DNA of 64,000 nucleotides from Rhodobacterales bacterium (GTDB lineage Bacteria > Pseudomonadota > Alphaproteobacteria > Rhodobacterales > Rhodobacteraceae). The notes beneath the pieces are model-generated. The model had not been told where the DNA came from. It did no database searches and saw only the letters and a program-made list of their open reading frames with translations. This document shows positions 59,663 to 64,000 of the stretch, in pieces. Position 1 is the stretch's first letter; each line of letters opens with the position of its first letter. The translations under genes were made by a program, and so were the position numbers. Location of the stretch: the NCBI GenBank assembly GCA_002747325.1, contig PDOZ01000028.1, forward strand, positions 62,001-126,000. The letters are read 5' to 3'.

Positions 59663-59693
59663 AGATAAGCGTTTTTCTGATAGAAATACTCAA
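59663..59693 (-). promoter_or_regulatory. Candidate hemP promoter with iron-responsive-operator-like TGA-N9-TCA
   Basis: TGA (59678-59680), nine bases and TCA (59690-59692) match the TGA-N9-TCA core described for the iron regulator RirA in rhizobia. On the minus strand it overlaps a possible -35 (TTGAGT, 59693-59688) and lies before a possible -10 (TTATCT, 59668-59663, 19-base spacing). It is about 118-132 bp upstream of the hemP start. This pattern is short and will occur by chance about once per 4 kb, so position is the main argument. Confidence 0.45.
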
Positions 59694-59777
59694 CTTTGTC
59701 AATCGGGCATTTATCTGTGGCGCCTTTCGGCGAAAGGGGGCTTATCTTTCATGCCCGCAGCCGCTATCCACAACCCT

Positions 59778-60881
59778 ATGGAAAACGATATTTTTCTTGC
59801 CGGAACGCCCGGTGCAGAGCAACAGCTTTACGACGAGGCGCGACGATTTGCCCTCCCCGGTGCGCGGCGCGTGCCCGGCGGTGTTGAGATTTGCGGCGAT
59901 TGGGAGACACTCTGGCGCGCCAATCTCGGGCTGCGTGGCGCGACGCGGGTTTTGCTGCGAATCGGTTCCTTCATGGCGTTTCACCCGGCGCAACTCGACA
60001 AACGCGCGCGCAAGTTTCCCTGGGGCGACTGGCTCAGGGCGGACGTGCCGGTGCGGGTCGAAACCGTGACGCGCAAGTCGAAGATTTACCATGCGGGCGC
60101 GGCGACCAGCCGGATTGAAAAGGCGATCACCGACACGCTCGGCGCCCCGATTGCCAAGGACGCGCCGGTGGTGCTGAAGGTGCGGATCGACGACAATCGC
60201 GTGACCCTGTCCATCGACACGTCCGGCGAGAGCCTGCACAAACGCGGGCACAAAGTTGCGACCGGAAAAGCGCCGATGCGCGAAACCCTCGCCGCGCTGT
60301 TTTTGGCGCAGATGGGGTTTGACGGCAACGTGCCGGTTTACGATCCGATGTGCGGCTCCGGCACTTTCCCCATAGAGGCAGCAGAGATTGCGGCGGGGCT
60401 GTGGCCGGGGCGCTCGCGCAGCTTTGCCTTCGAGCAACTCGCCGGGTTTGATGCGAAGGCGTATGCCAAGTTTCGCGCCGGGATACCCGCGCCGCGCGTG
60501 CCGCAGGTGCGGTTTTACGGTTCCGACCGCGATGATGGCGCCATTCGCAACGCCACCGCCAATGCCGAGCGCTCCGGCGTCGCCGACTTCACCACATTTC
60601 ACCGCGCCGCCATTTCCGACATTACCCCACCGGACGGCCCGCCCGGCATTGTCATGATCAACCCGCCCTACGGCACGCGGATCGGCAACAAGGGCGCGTT
60701 ATATGCGCTACACAAATCCATGGGCGAGGTGCTGGCGGAGCGGTTCAAGGGCTGGCGCGTTGGGATCATCACCAGCGAAACCGGCCTCGCCCGCGCCACC
60801 GCCCTGCCCTTCCAGCCCCCGGGCCCGCCCATTCCACATGGCGGGCTGAAGGTGCGGCTGTTTCAGACCGGGCCGCTATAA
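59778..60881 (+). CDS. THUMP-domain class I RNA methyltransferase (RlmL/Trm14-like)
   Basis: A 367-residue SAM-dependent methyltransferase. An N-terminal THUMP-like RNA-binding region (about 1-165) contains LRIGSFMAFHPAQLDKRARKFPW. The catalytic domain has PVYDPMCGSGTFPIEAA (SAM motif I), FYGSDRDDGAIRNATANA, and MINPPYGTRIG (the NPPY base-flipping site for N2-guanine or N6-adenine). Likely modifies 23S rRNA, as the RlmL N-terminal half does. The start at 59778 matches relatives (MENDIFLAG); ATG 59751 has a better ribosome site and may be used. Convergent with gyrB, 3 bp apart. Confidence 0.9.
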   Translation: MENDIFLAGTPGAEQQLYDEARRFALPGARRVPGGVEICGDWETLWRANLGLRGATRVLLRIGSFMAFHPAQLDKRARKFPWGDWLRADVPVRVETVTRKSKIYHAGAATSRIEKAITDTLGAPIAKDAPVVLKVRIDDNRVTLSIDTSGESLHKRGHKVATGKAPMRETLAALFLAQMGFDGNVPVYDPMCGSGTFPIEAAEIAAGLWPGRSRSFAFEQLAGFDAKAYAKFRAGIPAPRVPQVRFYGSDRDDGAIRNATANAERSGVADFTTFHRAAISDITPPDGPPGIVMINPPYGTRIGNKGALYALHKSMGEVLAERFKGWRVGIITSETGLARATALPFQPPGPPIPHGGLKVRLFQTGPL

Positions 60882-60884
60882 GGA

Positions 60885-63374
<2,490 letters not shown>

Positions 63375-64000
63375 CTAATGCAATTCCCGCACCTCGGAAA
63401 CACCCCCGGTCTCCGTGACCTCAAAATGCTGCGCCCGCGCCCCCAACTCGGCAAACAATTCAGGTCCGGTGCCGGTCATGAATGCCTGCGCGCCCAAAGC
63501 GCAAATCTCGTCATAAAGCGCCGCCCGACGCCCCGAATCCAAATGCGCCGCCACCTCGTCCAACAGCAAAATCGGCGGCGCGCCAAAATCCTCCGCCAAG
63601 GCCCGCGCATTGGCCAGGATCAACGAAACCAACAGCGCCTTTTGCTCGCCAGTAGAGGCATCCTTCGCCGCAACATCCTTCGCCGCATAACGCGCCAGCA
63701 AATCCGCCCGATGCGGTCCAACCAACGTGCGCCCCGCCTGCAAATCCCGCCCGCGCCCCTGCGCAAACGCCTCCGCCAAAGCCGCCTCCCCTTCGGGCCC
63801 ATCCTCCATGACCAGATTCGCCTGAGGAAACGCCGTCTCCGCCCGCGCCTGCGCCGCCAAAATCAACGCCAGAACCCGCGCCCGGTTGCCCTGAATGACC
63901 GCCCCATTCGCCGCCATCTGCCCCTCAAGCGCCGCATACCAATGCCCGTCCCGCTGCCCATCCTTCAACAGCCGGTTACGCTCTCGCATCGCCTTTTCAT
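63375..64000 (-). CDS. recF: DNA replication/repair protein RecF, C-terminal part (5' end outside window)
   Basis: An SMC-like ATPase that loads RecA at single-strand gaps. The frame is open through the right window edge, so the ATG at 63989 is internal (it codes for MRERNRLLKDG). The visible 208 residues include EGQMAANGAVIQGNRARVL, VGPHRADL, the ABC signature region STGEQKALLVSLILA and Walker B/D-loop ILLLDEVAAHLDSGRR. About 160 N-terminal residues with Walker A lie outside. Upstream of it dnaN and dnaA may follow, but they are not visible. Confidence 0.95.
   Translation of the reverse strand, partial: EKAMRERNRLLKDGQRDGHWYAALEGQMAANGAVIQGNRARVLALILAAQARAETAFPQANLVMEDGPEGEAALAEAFAQGRGRDLQAGRTLVGPHRADLLARYAAKDVAAKDASTGEQKALLVSLILANARALAEDFGAPPILLLDEVAAHLDSGRRAALYDEICALGAQAFMTGTGPELFAELGARAQHFEVTETGGVSEVRELH

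Overview
The window is a GC-rich (about 62%) bacterial chromosome segment, densely coded on both strands. Its gene content points to an alphaproteobacterium of the Rhodobacteraceae/Roseobacter type. The clues are an L-malyl-CoA/beta-methylmalyl-CoA lyase, a phaA-phaB pair, ETF-ubiquinone oxidoreductase, a long-chain polyprenyl diphosphate synthase, a DmdC-like acyl-CoA dehydrogenase, several small proteins typical of this family (YdcH/DUF465, DUF2007, an MJ0042 zinc-ribbon protein) and a type I secreted adhesin. No transposase, integrase, phage module or CRISPR array was found. The assignment is inferred from protein families, not from a 16S gene.

Layout. 1-4.7 kb: end of folC, a putative terminator-bounded small RNA, zapE, a divergent Lrp-type regulator/alanine dehydrogenase pair and a small membrane protein. 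4.7-11.8 kb: tRNA-Met, mscL, then a minus-strand run pyk - small membrane protein - rpmI - rplT - pheS - unknown gene - pheT. The unknown gene (7836-8195) has about 43% GC and is wedged between the two phenylalanyl-tRNA synthetase subunits with stop/start overlaps on both sides. 11.9-22.6 kb: N-formylglutamate amidohydrolase family protein, a degenerate ACP-like membrane protein, an OmpA-family/helix-hairpin-helix envelope pair, a D-amino acid aminotransferase, mcl1, an SH3 protein, an AraC/GyrI regulator, accA, and the ftsE-ftsX-acyltransferase-flavoprotein operon. 22.7-34 kb: zinc-ribbon protein, argH-DUF2834-lysA, a thioredoxin-like protein, tag, an EAL phosphodiesterase, phaA, phaB, an EamA exporter and small conserved genes around a polyprenyl synthase. 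34-46 kb: TPR protein, ETF-QO, greA, mobA, azlCD, a lipoprotein with a possible permuted papain-like fold, a metallo-beta-lactamase protein, a DmdC-like dehydrogenase and a Sua5-type enzyme. 46-53.5 kb: a four-gene type I secretion operon carrying its own BapA-like adhesin. 53.7-64 kb: fdhD, then an iron-associated operon (hemP - imelysin - di-heme oxidoreductase - imelysin - DUF1513), a THUMP-type RNA methyltransferase, gyrB and the end of recF.

How the genes work together. Mcl1, PhaA and PhaB fit acetyl-CoA handling through the ethylmalonyl-CoA pathway and polyhydroxybutyrate. ETF-QO would accept electrons from acyl-CoA dehydrogenases such as the one at 43285-44997. The secretion operon is self-contained: substrate, outer-membrane channel, ABC ATPase and adaptor are all present. 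The hemP-imelysin operon looks like an iron or haem acquisition module, with a candidate iron-responsive operator in front of it.

The most unusual features are the low-GC gene inside pheST, the compact adhesin/secretion operon, the imelysin/di-heme operon with its candidate operator, the small RNA candidate after folC, and several well-formed inverted repeats in front of metabolic genes.
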